DNA of 64,000 nucleotides from Sphaerochaeta halotolerans (GCF_003429665.1 NZ_QUWK01000007.1:62001-126000); one strand, 5' to 3'; shown: positions 17,764-28,213, counted from the first letter of the stretch. Numbers and translations are program-made. The notes: generated by a model not told the origin, from the sequence alone.

Positions 17764-18975
17764 TCATCTAGGAACATCTGCAATAAACAGAGTACCTTTA
17801 ACCTGCAAGGTATAGGAACCAAGGGAGGCCGCTACCACATGACAGCTGCCTTTCTTCAGCATTCGCTTCTCCTTTTCAGAGATGAACTGGGCACTACCCT
17901 CTGAGACAAAGAGCAACTCGATACTCCTTCGGTCGGTAATCTCATAGGTACCACTGGTGAGTACCATGAGATGGAACTCCTCGGTAGGAGTGAGGAGATG
18001 CATTCGTCCTGAAGCTCCCCGTACCATCTGAACCTTCTGAACCTCTTTTCCCTTGATCTCAGTGACCTTCATCAACTCCTTGACATCTACTTTCTTGTTT
18101 GTAAGCCCGCCACGAAGCACATTATCGGACGCACTCATGAGTTCAATACCATTACCAAACACATAAGCATGCAAGGTCCTTGGCTCAAGATAGAGGGCTT
18201 CCCCCTCTTCAAGATGTGTTACGTTCAACAAGAATGGGCAGAACAGTCCGGGGTCCTTGGGATAGGAGACATAGCTCGCAAGGACAATTCCCTTGCTCTC
18301 CAGAAAACGACCATCAGCCGTGCTGGTTGGCAACTCTTCATGCATCTTCAGGGATGCTATATACTCATCAATAAGCACGGACAAGGTTTCCTTGCTCATG
18401 GTGTACAGTTGTTTGAACAATCGGGAAAGCTGAGCATCCTGGTCCACACCTGTTTCATCAAGATATGAGAAGTATTTAGGATACCCTTCAGGTAACAAGA
18501 GTTTCAAAATGGGAGCAATCTGGGAAAGGGGGCGAAATCCACACATTGCCGTAATCGGGGTAAGTGCATAGATTACTTCCGCCTTACGATTGGGGTCCTT
18601 GTAGTTCCAGAGTTCTTGGGGAAGGCGTTTACGGATAATCGCTTCCCATTCCCATCCCGCCTTAGCTTGAAGCGTATCGGGATGGACCTGTATGGAGAGA
18701 GGCTTCTCAATGGCCAGGATCTTGAACAGAAGTGGCAGCTCATCCCCAAAGGATTCCTGGTGGTCTTCTCCAAACCAGTGATCACTGTCCCCTTTGAGAA
18801 ACGATGAAAGGTTTTGGTTCGTTTCCATGACGATTGCATCCCCCGAGGGATGGGTTCCAAACCAAAGCTCAGCTTTAGCTTTTCCATCTTCCGGGACACC
18901 CAACAGCGCAGGAATGAATGAGGTATTCCCCCACTCATACTCCTTGATATGTCCCTTTATTTGTACAATGTCCAT
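17764..18975 (-). CDS. manA: mannose-6-phosphate isomerase, class I
   Basis: YEWGNTSFIPALLG, AELWFGTHPSG, LPLLFKILAIEKPLSIQVHPD, YLEPRTLHAYVFGNGIELMSASDNVLRGGLTNKKVD. Confidence 0.94.
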   Translation of the reverse strand: MDIVQIKGHIKEYEWGNTSFIPALLGVPEDGKAKAELWFGTHPSGDAIVMETNQNLSSFLKGDSDHWFGEDHQESFGDELPLLFKILAIEKPLSIQVHPDTLQAKAGWEWEAIIRKRLPQELWNYKDPNRKAEVIYALTPITAMCGFRPLSQIAPILKLLLPEGYPKYFSYLDETGVDQDAQLSRLFKQLYTMSKETLSVLIDEYIASLKMHEELPTSTADGRFLESKGIVLASYVSYPKDPGLFCPFLLNVTHLEEGEALYLEPRTLHAYVFGNGIELMSASDNVLRGGLTNKKVDVKELMKVTEIKGKEVQKVQMVRGASGRMHLLTPTEEFHLMVLTSGTYEITDRRSIELLFVSEGSAQFISEKEKRMLKKGSCHVVAASLGSYTLQVKGTLFIADVPR

Positions 18976-19065
18976 ATCAGCCTCCAAGACAAAGTATAGT
19001 TCGCTTGCCCTCAGAGAGCAAGTAAACCCACCGGAGGGTGGGCTTACTTGGCACAGAATCGTGTG

Positions 19066-20685
19066 TTAGTTGTTCAGAATCTTGGGAAGGAAGACCATGG
19101 CTGCTGCAAAACAGGCCAAGGTAACAATCCAAGCTGCCAGCACATTCAGGAAGATTCCACCTACGAAAAAGCCAACCAATGCACAAACTGCAGTGGTAAT
19201 TGCGTAGGGCATCTGGGTTGCAACGTGCTCAAGGTGAGGACACCCTGCACCGGTGGAACTCAAGATGGTCGTGTCACTGATTGGTGAGGCATGGTCACCA
19301 AAGACAGACCCACCGAGTACAGCACTCACGCTGATCATTGCTGCATTGAGCAAGCCGGCGTCTGCAAGGCCTTTTGCCTGAGCAAGACCGACAGCAATCG
19401 GCATAACAATCGGGATCATGATGGCAAAGGTGCCCCAGCTTGTACCGGTTGAGAATGAGATCAGTGCAGAGAGTGCAAAGGCGATGACAGGAACCAGTGC
19501 AATCGGGAATCCGCCACCAACAACTGCATCACTGAGGTATGCAGCCAAACCAAGACCACCATCTGCGGGACTGTTCTTGATAACCGTGCCAATGGTCCAA
19601 GCCATGGTCAGGATAATCAGAGCAGGAACCATGCTCTTGATGCCATCAGTTATAGCTCCACTTGCTTCCTTGATAGTAAAGAGCTTGCGAACGGTATAAT
19701 AGATGTAGGTGATAACCAAGGTGAAGATTACAGCATAGAACAGTGCCATGGAAGCATCAGTGTTATTGAATGCATCACCGAGTGACATGGATGCTGCTGC
19801 TGCACCGACACTGGTAATGGTCTCACCGTCAATGGAGGAGAGATAGGTGGTTACTGGGAATAAAATGACTGCTGAAACGATGAGGACAATAATCGGGAAA
19901 AGCATATCCAGAGGTTTTGCCTTGTCTGCATTCACATCTCCATCGATGTCTATTTCACCAGGGGCGGGACCATATTTCTCGTTGTACAGGTTACCGGTTT
20001 CCTGGGCGTACGCAATGCTTTTCGCCATGGGACCGAAGTTCCGCCCACTCAAAATGATTACCAACACCATGATGATTGTCAGAAGTGCATACAGGTTGTA
20101 GGGAACCGAACGGATAAAGAAGGAGAATTCACTGACTCCCAAAGCATCAAAACCTTCAGATCCTTTCACAATGGACATGACGGTAATAACCCAGCTGGAA
20201 ATGGGGACCAGAATACAGACAGGAGCTGCAGTGGAGTCCAGGATGTAAGCAAGCTGTGCGCGGGAAACCTTGTTCTTGTCGGTAATAGGACGCATGACTG
20301 TTCCTACTGCAAGACTGTTGAAGTAGTCATCGATGAAGATCAACAGACCACAGAACCAGGTCATCAAGAGACTGGTCTTCTGGGTATGCAGCTTGTCTGC
20401 TGCCCAACGACCAAAAGCGTGGGCTGAACCGGTCTTGCTGAGCATACCGACCAACCCGCCAAGCAATGCACAGAAGAGGAAGATACGGATGTTCCACCCA
20501 TCGTTGAGCGATCCGGCAACCATGTCGGTAAGATTGATGATTGCTACCAGAGGATTTCCGCCTGCTACGATCAACGCACCAGAAAAAATCCCGAGAAACA
20601 GGGAAACCATTACATCCTTGGTAATGAAGGCAAGGGTAATGGTAAGAACGGGAGGAATGAGTCCCCAGATTCCAAAACTTGTCAT
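19066..20685 (-). CDS. Na+/H+ antiporter NhaC-family protein
   Basis: Multi-pass; FIDDYFNSLAVGTVMRPITDK, SFSTGTSWGTFAIMIPIVMP, GSVFGDHASPISDTTILSSTGAGC. Confidence 0.9.
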   Translation of the reverse strand: MTSFGIWGLIPPVLTITLAFITKDVMVSLFLGIFSGALIVAGGNPLVAIINLTDMVAGSLNDGWNIRIFLFCALLGGLVGMLSKTGSAHAFGRWAADKLHTQKTSLLMTWFCGLLIFIDDYFNSLAVGTVMRPITDKNKVSRAQLAYILDSTAAPVCILVPISSWVITVMSIVKGSEGFDALGVSEFSFFIRSVPYNLYALLTIIMVLVIILSGRNFGPMAKSIAYAQETGNLYNEKYGPAPGEIDIDGDVNADKAKPLDMLFPIIVLIVSAVILFPVTTYLSSIDGETITSVGAAAASMSLGDAFNNTDASMALFYAVIFTLVITYIYYTVRKLFTIKEASGAITDGIKSMVPALIILTMAWTIGTVIKNSPADGGLGLAAYLSDAVVGGGFPIALVPVIAFALSALISFSTGTSWGTFAIMIPIVMPIAVGLAQAKGLADAGLLNAAMISVSAVLGGSVFGDHASPISDTTILSSTGAGCPHLEHVATQMPYAITTAVCALVGFFVGGIFLNVLAAWIVTLACFAAAMVFLPKILNN

Positions 20686-20846
20686 ATTAACCTCTCATAA
20701 GGGAAAAACCCTAAAGTGTGATTGTATGGAGACTATATCATGAGTTTTGTAACAAAGGAAAGCTTAAAAAGAGCTGGTTTGTATATTTTCTTACAATTTG
20801 TTATTAAAATAACAAATCTCATCCTAAAGAAAGGGACAAGACGCGA

Positions 20847-20875
20847 GAATGCCCTCCTTTCCAGGGAGGGCATTC
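20847..20875 (-). terminator. hairpin 3' of the outer-membrane protein gene
   Basis: GAATGCCCTCC...GGAGGGCATTC perfect 11-bp arms; no clear T-run. Confidence 0.5.
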
Positions 20876-20894
20876 CGTGAGTAAGAGTACGACA

Positions 20895-22166
20895 CTAGCG
20901 AGACAAGAGTGAGAATCTCAGTGATAATGCATCGATGGGCTTGTCACCGATACTTGCTCCGTATTCCTGTATGGAATAAGCCGCATCAATGTGGAAGATC
21001 AGGAGATCTAATCCAGCACCGATGGACTTGTAGCCCTGGCTGATACCACCACGTACATCAAGAATGCTCAGCAATCTTACCGATGCTCCGAGGCGGGTCT
21101 GTTCGAAGAATGCACGCTTCAGATCATCACCCTGCAGTCCACCCATTGACGTGATATCTACAACATCCACGGCAAGAACGGGTCTGACCAGGGAACCAAT
21201 ATCTGGTACCCAGGTAAGTCCTGCATCCAGTCTCCAATCGGACTCGATAGTCCACTCATCCTCAAGTATAGAGGAGGATGGTGTTACATCAGCATCATCG
21301 GTAAGTCTATCGCCAAGCACCTCATAGGCCCAATCATTGACTGAGTTATAGGTGGTCATCTTATAATTACCGTTGAAGTTCTTTGCCGCTACAGAGAGGG
21401 TCAATCCAGCTGGGAAGTTCACGTTAATACCAGCAGAGATTGGGAGAGCATAGCCGGCAATTAGAGGGGTACTACCGATAAAAGTACCCTCAATATCTGG
21501 ATCATCTTCAGCCATCATATCGGTAATGGAAGATGCACTTTGGGCTTCATAGTATGCCTTGTACACAGCCTGGGCTGTTAGACCAAGGTCGATGCTGATC
21601 TTTTCAGGTACAATACCAATTCTGAAGCCGAGTCCAGCAGTAGCTGCTGTGGTTACCTGGGCAATCAGGTTGGTACTCATCATGTCAGCACCAGTCTTAT
21701 AGGACATAAGGCGTTCCTGAGCTTGCAAGGACAATCCAAAGCTTCCAATCGTCAAAGTGGTGGAAACATCGGTTGTCAGTACGTCTCCATATCCTTTCTT
21801 GATGGTTGCCAAGAATTTCTGAGCACCACTTATCATGGAATCATCTGTTCCTTCTTCAAAATCTTCAATCGCCCCACTCTCCAAGATTGCCTTGGGACTG
21901 TAAGCAATAACGGTTACCGATGGGAAAGTGAACTTGAATCCACTCTTGGTTAGGTTAGCTGGGTTGATGAGGAAGCTATCATGATAGCCTTTCACACCCA
22001 GTCCTGCACCACCCATGCCCATTGCCCGCACGCTCGTTCCCACAAAGGGTTCAGCTACTTGGGCATAGACAACATTCGAATCAGGGTCGTATGCACTCAC
22101 TGCAAGCAGAGGAGCCGCAACCATGAACAATGCAACCATTGTAATTATTGTTATTTTCGTCTTCAT
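20895..22166 (-). CDS. predicted outer-membrane beta-barrel protein
   Basis: Signal peptide MKTKITIITMVALFMVAAPLLAVSA; GTSVRAMGMGGAGLGVKGYHDSFLINPANL; beta-rich C-terminus. Confidence 0.6.
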   Translation of the reverse strand: MKTKITIITMVALFMVAAPLLAVSAYDPDSNVVYAQVAEPFVGTSVRAMGMGGAGLGVKGYHDSFLINPANLTKSGFKFTFPSVTVIAYSPKAILESGAIEDFEEGTDDSMISGAQKFLATIKKGYGDVLTTDVSTTLTIGSFGLSLQAQERLMSYKTGADMMSTNLIAQVTTAATAGLGFRIGIVPEKISIDLGLTAQAVYKAYYEAQSASSITDMMAEDDPDIEGTFIGSTPLIAGYALPISAGINVNFPAGLTLSVAAKNFNGNYKMTTYNSVNDWAYEVLGDRLTDDADVTPSSSILEDEWTIESDWRLDAGLTWVPDIGSLVRPVLAVDVVDITSMGGLQGDDLKRAFFEQTRLGASVRLLSILDVRGGISQGYKSIGAGLDLLIFHIDAAYSIQEYGASIGDKPIDALSLRFSLLSR

Positions 22167-22180
22167 GATATCTCTCCTCC

Positions 22181-23650
22181 TTAATTACTCTCTGAATCCC
22201 AATCATCATAGATGGATTGGAGACTATCTTCGGCTGATGGTTTCAATAAGTCATCCAACAGCTCATCGAGCTGAGCAATACCGTTGATTGAATTGAGTGA
22301 TTTCAAATTCTTCACGATTGACTCATAGTACTCATAGGTTCTTTTCATTCCTTCTGTCCCATCATGTAAGAACTGCTCAAACCCATCATAGGAGAAATCT
22401 GTAATGTCCGGTTCAACCGGTTCATAATCTTCAGGCATCGTTCCAAGACCAATCTCTGGATTATCGTCAAGCAACTCGGCAATAATCGCCTCAGGTCTCG
22501 GAGAAGTGATTTCCTCACTCATCCAATATGCATGATGTTCAGTAAAGATTACCGAGATAAGATACTTGATCAAGGTTGAGGTATCGAAGTTCGCATTCGG
22601 GACTTCAGAAAGCTCCAATTCACTCTTTCTAGCAAATTGCAGAGCATGCTCAATAGAACCACGATAGGCTTTCTGATTCCTGAGGAAACTCTGGTACTTC
22701 GCCTTTGTATAGTCGAAATCATTTCCAGTGTGCGTTATTCCCATGACAGGAAGCAAATCGGGGATCAGATCATTGAGAGAGACCAGAATATCTCCAAACT
22801 CATTATCACCCTCTGCTCGGGAAATAGATTGACTGGTATCATCATTCATTCCAGAAAGCAGTGCTGCCAAATCCAACTGACCAGAGAAGTCGATACTTGC
22901 TGCTCCTGAGAGTTGCTCAGCTACTTGGGCAGTGAAGAGAGCATCGTCTACAATAGAGAGTACTTTTTCTTTGTTTTCTGCTTTAGTTATGTCGATACTA
23001 GTAAAGGAATCATTGCTATCATCTGTATCCAAATTAGTTACCGTATTAGTAATAAGGTTGGTCATCATCTGGAGGATCAAGATATCACCTTGGGTCAACC
23101 CCTCTCCTTGTTCAATCTCAGGAAGGGCAAGCTCTGCGAGGGTACTCTTTAAGTCTTCATCAGTCAATTGACCCTGGAGTGCAGTCAGAGTTGCATTGAA
23201 GAGCTTCACTGTTCCCTCCGCAGCAGTTTTCTGTTCACCTGATGCAGGAGCCTTCAAGGATTCTACCAGTTGCTTGGTCTGAGTTGGGGAAGCAAAAGCG
23301 GTTGCAAGATCGTCTTTTATTGCTTTTTGCTCATCTTCAGTCTGGGGCTTGATGATTGTAGTAACATCACCAGGAACGGTCACTGAAATTCCAATACCAT
23401 AAGGATCAGCAGTGCTATCTTGGCTGCTACTCACATCTATAGCCGAACCTCCTGTTCCAATACTTGCAGTGGTTGTTGTCACTGCAGTAGCATTGGCTGT
23501 ATTGGGCTCAACCATTCCGCTTTCTATGTATACATTACCACTAAAATCACCCATTAAACCTGCGATGTCTTGGCGGATACTAGCATCACATGAGGTGAAT
23601 GCCAGGGTCAGCAGTAGCACCGACAAGATAGGTATTAGAGCCTTTTTCAT
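22181..23650 (-). CDS. predicted lipoprotein of unknown function
   Basis: Lipobox-like LLTLAFTSCDAS at the N-terminus; acidic protein upstream of the outer-membrane protein gene. Confidence 0.65.
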   Translation of the reverse strand: MKKALIPILSVLLLTLAFTSCDASIRQDIAGLMGDFSGNVYIESGMVEPNTANATAVTTTTASIGTGGSAIDVSSSQDSTADPYGIGISVTVPGDVTTIIKPQTEDEQKAIKDDLATAFASPTQTKQLVESLKAPASGEQKTAAEGTVKLFNATLTALQGQLTDEDLKSTLAELALPEIEQGEGLTQGDILILQMMTNLITNTVTNLDTDDSNDSFTSIDITKAENKEKVLSIVDDALFTAQVAEQLSGAASIDFSGQLDLAALLSGMNDDTSQSISRAEGDNEFGDILVSLNDLIPDLLPVMGITHTGNDFDYTKAKYQSFLRNQKAYRGSIEHALQFARKSELELSEVPNANFDTSTLIKYLISVIFTEHHAYWMSEEITSPRPEAIIAELLDDNPEIGLGTMPEDYEPVEPDITDFSYDGFEQFLHDGTEGMKRTYEYYESIVKNLKSLNSINGIAQLDELLDDLLKPSAEDSLQSIYDDWDSESN

Positions 23651-23885
23651 AACGTCCTCCTCCTGGGGAATTCCTTTCGTATTGCTTTATTCCCTCACCT
23701 CTTCAAGCAAAGGCTATCAATCCGTTTTTTCGCAGGTTGTGTCATACCCTGCACTAGTAAAACGTCTCTACATAAAAAGCGTTACATATTTTATGCTAGT
23801 TGTCTACTCCGAAACTCCAAAGGACAAGCAGAAAATTCATATATCCGCTTGCCCTTTGCTTTTTATCCAATTGGTTATTCTCTCA

Positions 23886-25808
23886 TTATTTGAAGAACAA
23901 GTTCTTTACTACCTCAAGGTTTGCCTTTCGGTTGGCTTCCTCACTCTCATAGAGTGTTACGATTCTGTCCTTGTAGAATTCAGCTGTCTTGTAACGAACG
24001 AGTTTCATCGTTGAATTTACCAGACCATCTGCTTCGCTGAAAGGCTTCTCTATCAAGGCAAAACGGGAGGGAATCCACATATCAGGAATAGCTGTGGCAT
24101 GAGTTTCATAGGAGTGAAGCTCTGCGATTATTCCTTCAAGTGCTTGTTCTGGAGTCGAGTAACCTTTGTCCTGAATCAAGGTGGTGATATCGCTCTCATT
24201 CAGGGTAACCAAAGCCGTAGTCATGGCCTGATGATCATTATACACCATTAATTGGTTGATGATGGAAAGGTGGTTAATCATCACCTCTTCAATCTCCTCA
24301 GGACTATACTTCTCTCCATCCTTTCTAACCAGAAGAGCCTTGGCCCTTCCGGTAACCACCAAGAAACCATCTTCATCGTAGTACCCGAGGTCACCTGTCC
24401 AGAGCCAGCCATCCCTGAGCACCTCTGCACTTGCCTTGGGGTTCTTGAAGTAGCCCTTCATTACGTTCTCGCCCTTGATGACAAGCTCCCCTCGTTGCCC
24501 GGTCTTTGCCTCGGTGGTCTCATCCACCATAATCTTGCAGATTTCACTCTTTGCAACCATTCCACTGGTACCGAATTTGTACCGATGCGGGGAATTGCTG
24601 CTGATAATCGGTGCAGCCTCTGTTAGTCCATAGCCCTGGAAAACAGGGACACCTATAGCAGCAAAGAATCGTTGCTGTTTTGCTTCCAGTAGCGCTCCTC
24701 CACCTACACAGTAGAGCATTCTATTCCCAAAGATTTCCCTAAGTTTTGGAAAGACCAAAAGGTTTGCCAGGGTATACGGGAACCACGTCTTGATTCTGAC
24801 CCATGTGCCAACCTTGTGGAAACCATCCCCATTACGGAGCATACCGGCTTCAAGCCCACGGTTGAAGATGCCTTCAACAAAAGGTCCCTTCTGATGAATA
24901 CCCTGAATCATCTTCTTCATGAAGTTTCCGGTTATGGAGGGAACAGTCATCAGAAAATAAGGGTTCACCTCAAGAAGATTTTTCGGGAAGTTTCTGATAA
25001 TAGAAGCATTCGAACCCCTGGAATCGACAAAGTGCAGGGTTATTCCCCTAAGCAATGCAGTGTAGATTCCCACAGTGTGCGCAAAGCTATGGTCAACAGG
25101 AAGCACAACAAGTGTCTCCATACTCGCATCAGGAAGCTTGAACAGGTCAATGGCGTCATGGACATTCACATAGTAATTCAGGTGGGTAAGCATAATACCT
25201 TTTGGGTTACCGGTAGTACCACTCGTGTAACAGATGTTGATCGTGTCATTCTCTTCAATGGTCTGTTCAACATCCCCTACCAAACGGGGCTTCTGTTCCA
25301 GGAGATTTGCCCCATCGAGCATGAGCGTTTCCCAGGGAACATAGTTCACATCCTGCTTCCAATCTGCCTCCTGAACCTGCTTTTCCAATCGTTCGTCCTG
25401 CTCATCCAGGTAGATGAACATAACTGGATGGTCAAACAGTGGAAGTGCTTTTACTGCATTGCCGAGGGTATTAGAGGAAACAGCCAAGGCGACAGCTTCA
25501 CTATGATTGATGCGGAATGCTACTTCCTCAGGGGTGAGCTTTATGGAGAGCGGCACGCTGATCATCTTTGCCTTGATCAAGCCCAATTCGCAGGTAACCC
25601 AGCTACTCTTCCCCTCACTGAGGATTCCAATTGTTTGCTCTGGCTTGAACCCATGGTTAATCAAGTAGGCAGCCACATAGTCCGACTCCACATCAGTCTT
25701 CTTGAAAGAACAAGCTACCCAGCCTGCATCGGTCTTTGTATTGGTATATGTGCGATCACTGTAACGTTTCGCAGCCTCATGCAACATTTCTATGATTGTT
25801 CTTTTCAT
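23886..25808 (-). CDS. AMP-binding long-chain acyl-CoA synthetase-like protein
   Basis: INICYTSGTTGNPKGIMLTH, GYGLTEAAPIIS, WLWTGDLGYYDEDGFLVVTGR. Confidence 0.94.
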   Translation of the reverse strand: MKRTIIEMLHEAAKRYSDRTYTNTKTDAGWVACSFKKTDVESDYVAAYLINHGFKPEQTIGILSEGKSSWVTCELGLIKAKMISVPLSIKLTPEEVAFRINHSEAVALAVSSNTLGNAVKALPLFDHPVMFIYLDEQDERLEKQVQEADWKQDVNYVPWETLMLDGANLLEQKPRLVGDVEQTIEENDTINICYTSGTTGNPKGIMLTHLNYYVNVHDAIDLFKLPDASMETLVVLPVDHSFAHTVGIYTALLRGITLHFVDSRGSNASIIRNFPKNLLEVNPYFLMTVPSITGNFMKKMIQGIHQKGPFVEGIFNRGLEAGMLRNGDGFHKVGTWVRIKTWFPYTLANLLVFPKLREIFGNRMLYCVGGGALLEAKQQRFFAAIGVPVFQGYGLTEAAPIISSNSPHRYKFGTSGMVAKSEICKIMVDETTEAKTGQRGELVIKGENVMKGYFKNPKASAEVLRDGWLWTGDLGYYDEDGFLVVTGRAKALLVRKDGEKYSPEEIEEVMINHLSIINQLMVYNDHQAMTTALVTLNESDITTLIQDKGYSTPEQALEGIIAELHSYETHATAIPDMWIPSRFALIEKPFSEADGLVNSTMKLVRYKTAEFYKDRIVTLYESEEANRKANLEVVKNLFFK

Positions 25809-25923
25809 TGTTCTCCTCTTTCATCAGCTAGTTGTCTTTACTAACACTTATACAGCTGGTGTCAAGAAAACACAAGGAACAAACCATGCATCCAGAGAGG
25901 GAACACACATTTTTATAAGAAAA

Positions 25924-26658
25924 TCATCCACCTATGGAAACATCAGATCGATCCTCAACAGCAAATTCGTACATAAGTCCGTTGAAGACCTTGGTACACC
26001 TTCCAATTACCGTCCCATCATCGAGGACGCAGAGCCCTCTGCACCAGAGGCTTGCAGAATTGCAATCGATATCAAGTTGCTTACAGATTTCCTCATTAGG
26101 GTTGATGGCAGCCACCTTTCCCTGGACGAAATGGCACTTTTGGCCGATATGCAAACTCACCAAATCGAAAAAGGATCGTTCGCTCTCATCATCAAGAAGG
26201 GATATCTCTTGTCCAAACCTTGAAGTGACATAGTAATCGCTTAAAACTGAGGGTTTACCGTCCACGATATGCAAACTCTTGAAATGCCAGAGCTCAGTCT
26301 CTGTAGGATCATCAGATACGTGCATCTTTTCACGATCTGCATGCGATACTTCCAGCTTCTCTTTCAAAATGATCTTGTAGTACCCATCATTCTCGGTTTC
26401 TTTCCCTTCAATCTTTACCTGGGGATATCCAAGACCCACCACTTTCCGTTTGAACAGCACGAAGGACCCTCTTCCACGGGTACGGGAAATGTAACCTTGA
26501 CGGACCAACCCGTCCAGAGCACGCCTGATAGTGACACGAGAGACCCCATATTGTTCACAGAGTTCCATCTCAGTAGGAATGCGATATCCCTCTGGCCATT
26601 CCCCGAAAATGATCTTCATCTGCAATTGTGAAAAAACAGTCTTGAATTTCAGTGCCAT
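25924..26658 (-). CDS. GntR/HutC-family transcriptional regulator
   Basis: YRIPTEMELCEQYGVSRVTIRRALDGLVRQGYISRTRGRGSFV winged HTH plus UTRA-like effector domain. Confidence 0.93.
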   Translation of the reverse strand: MALKFKTVFSQLQMKIIFGEWPEGYRIPTEMELCEQYGVSRVTIRRALDGLVRQGYISRTRGRGSFVLFKRKVVGLGYPQVKIEGKETENDGYYKIILKEKLEVSHADREKMHVSDDPTETELWHFKSLHIVDGKPSVLSDYYVTSRFGQEISLLDDESERSFFDLVSLHIGQKCHFVQGKVAAINPNEEICKQLDIDCNSASLWCRGLCVLDDGTVIGRCTKVFNGLMYEFAVEDRSDVSIGG

Positions 26659-26699
26659 GGTGTGCTCCTCCCATTTGTGCAAGATTTAGGAGTAAAATG

Positions 26700-26714
26700 T
26701 ATACTATCAGTATA
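26700..26714. promoter_or_regulatory. palindrome upstream of the gntR gene
   Basis: TATACT-ATC-AGTATA, 42 bp before the start codon. Confidence 0.55.
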
Positions 26715-27061
26715 ATACAAATCGGTTTCCCGTTCAGTAAGGATTTTGTCTTATTTGAAAGATACTTTCAATACTAAAAAGCTATATTTCTGTACTAATT
26801 GCGATATTTATGAAATACTAATATTTTTTTACACGTGTAACAAACTCTATAAATCGGTGTTAACACAAGACAAAGAATAATGGATAGAGACACCTGAAAG
26901 ATACAAAACCCAAAGGCCTTGTATACAACTTATCTATGCAAAATAACGTTGTTCTAAATCTAATTTCTAGCAACTCATAAGATTTTTGCTTCTCAGGTCT
27001 TTCTTTATTGCTAAACCATGAGTATCATTATAGTAATACAAAGTCTTATTAGGAGGATAGT

Positions 27062-27406
27062 ATGGCATATAGTGAACCTTATGATGCAATTGACGAGAAA
27101 ACGCGGGACATTTCCCGTGCAATCACTAGCCTTCGCGAAGAACTTGAGGCTATCAACTGGTACAACCAACGGGTAAATACCACCAAAGATACCGAGCTTG
27201 CTGGAGTTATGGCACACAACCGCGATGAAGAAATTGAGCATGCTGTCATGGCCATCGAATGGCTGAGACGCAACATGGACAAGTGGGATGATGAACTTAA
27301 AACCTACCTTTTCAGCAGTGGTAGCTTACTCGGAGTGGAAAAAGCCGGAGAAGGCGGCGAAAGTTCTTCTGCTCCTTCTCTTTCAATTGGTGATCTGAAG
27401 AAATAA
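27062..27406 (+). CDS. encapsulated ferritin-like protein (EncFtn) cargo
   Basis: EELEAINWYNQRV...HNRDEEIEHAVMAIEWLRRNMDKWDDELKTYLF; C-terminal LSIGDLKK targeting-peptide-like tail; directly upstream of encapsulin. Confidence 0.93.
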   Translation: MAYSEPYDAIDEKTRDISRAITSLREELEAINWYNQRVNTTKDTELAGVMAHNRDEEIEHAVMAIEWLRRNMDKWDDELKTYLFSSGSLLGVEKAGEGGESSSAPSLSIGDLKK

Positions 27407-27427
27407 GAATGTCCAGGAGGTATTTAT

Positions 27428-28213
27428 ATGGATATGTTCAAACGTGAATTAGCGCCCCTCTCCTCGGAGGCTTGGGCAGAAATAGAAAACAGGGTAAGCG
27501 AGGTTTTACTCTCTCGTCTCACCGCTCGTAAAGTAGTTAACGTAAACGGGCCAAAGGGAATAGACTTCACTGCCATCAGCGAAGGACGTCTCTCATTGGT
27601 TGATGATGGCGATGTGAAGGCTGGAATCTACACAGTAAAACCCTTGACGGAAGCCAGAATTCGTTTTTCCCTCAATAAGTGGGAACTGGATAACCTAGCA
27701 CGTGGTGCAAAAGACATTGATTTTGACAGCCTAGACTCTGCTATTGAAAAACTGGCACTGTTCGAAGAACGAGCCATCTATGATGGTTATGAGAAAGGTG
27801 GAATCAAGGGGCTGAAGGAATCGAGTGGGCATAAGGCACTGACCTTTGGCAAGGAATCCAGTGACATTCTTGCCTCAATTGCTGAAGGCCTTATCTTGCT
27901 CAAGAAGAGTTATGTCCAAGGCCCCTACTCCCTTATTGTAGGAAAAGAAGGATGGATTGCACTGAACAAAGAATCCTATGGGCAGAATCTGCTTGAAAGA
28001 GTAGAGAGGATGCTTGGAGGGAAGGTGGTCTACTCGCCAAATATCGAGGGAGCACTGCTGCTTCCCTTTGACAGCAAAAATCTTGAGCTGACTATCGGAC
28101 AGGACTTTTCCCTGGGCTATGAGACCCATGACACCAAGGAGGTAATCCTCTTTGCAACAGAGTCTTTCACCTTCAGGGTATTGGAACCCAAGGCAATTGT
28201 AGTCTACAAGTAA
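27428..28213 (+). CDS. encapsulin nanocompartment shell protein (HK97 fold, family 1)
   Basis: MDMFKRELAPLSSEAWAEIENRV...ARKVVNVNGPKG...FEERAIYDGYE...GPYSLIVGKEGW...ESFTFRVLEPKAIVVYK. Confidence 0.95.
   Translation: MDMFKRELAPLSSEAWAEIENRVSEVLLSRLTARKVVNVNGPKGIDFTAISEGRLSLVDDGDVKAGIYTVKPLTEARIRFSLNKWELDNLARGAKDIDFDSLDSAIEKLALFEERAIYDGYEKGGIKGLKESSGHKALTFGKESSDILASIAEGLILLKKSYVQGPYSLIVGKEGWIALNKESYGQNLLERVERMLGGKVVYSPNIEGALLLPFDSKNLELTIGQDFSLGYETHDTKEVILFATESFTFRVLEPKAIVVYK

Noticed and set aside
19020-19049. Terminator AAGTAAACCCACC-GGAG-GGTGGGCTTACTT between nhaC-like and manA genes
   Set aside because: Strong hairpin but no T-run on either strand, so not listed as a confident terminator
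24816-25844. 342-aa ORF on the + strand
   Set aside because: Antisense shadow of the acyl-CoA synthetase gene, which has clear motifs
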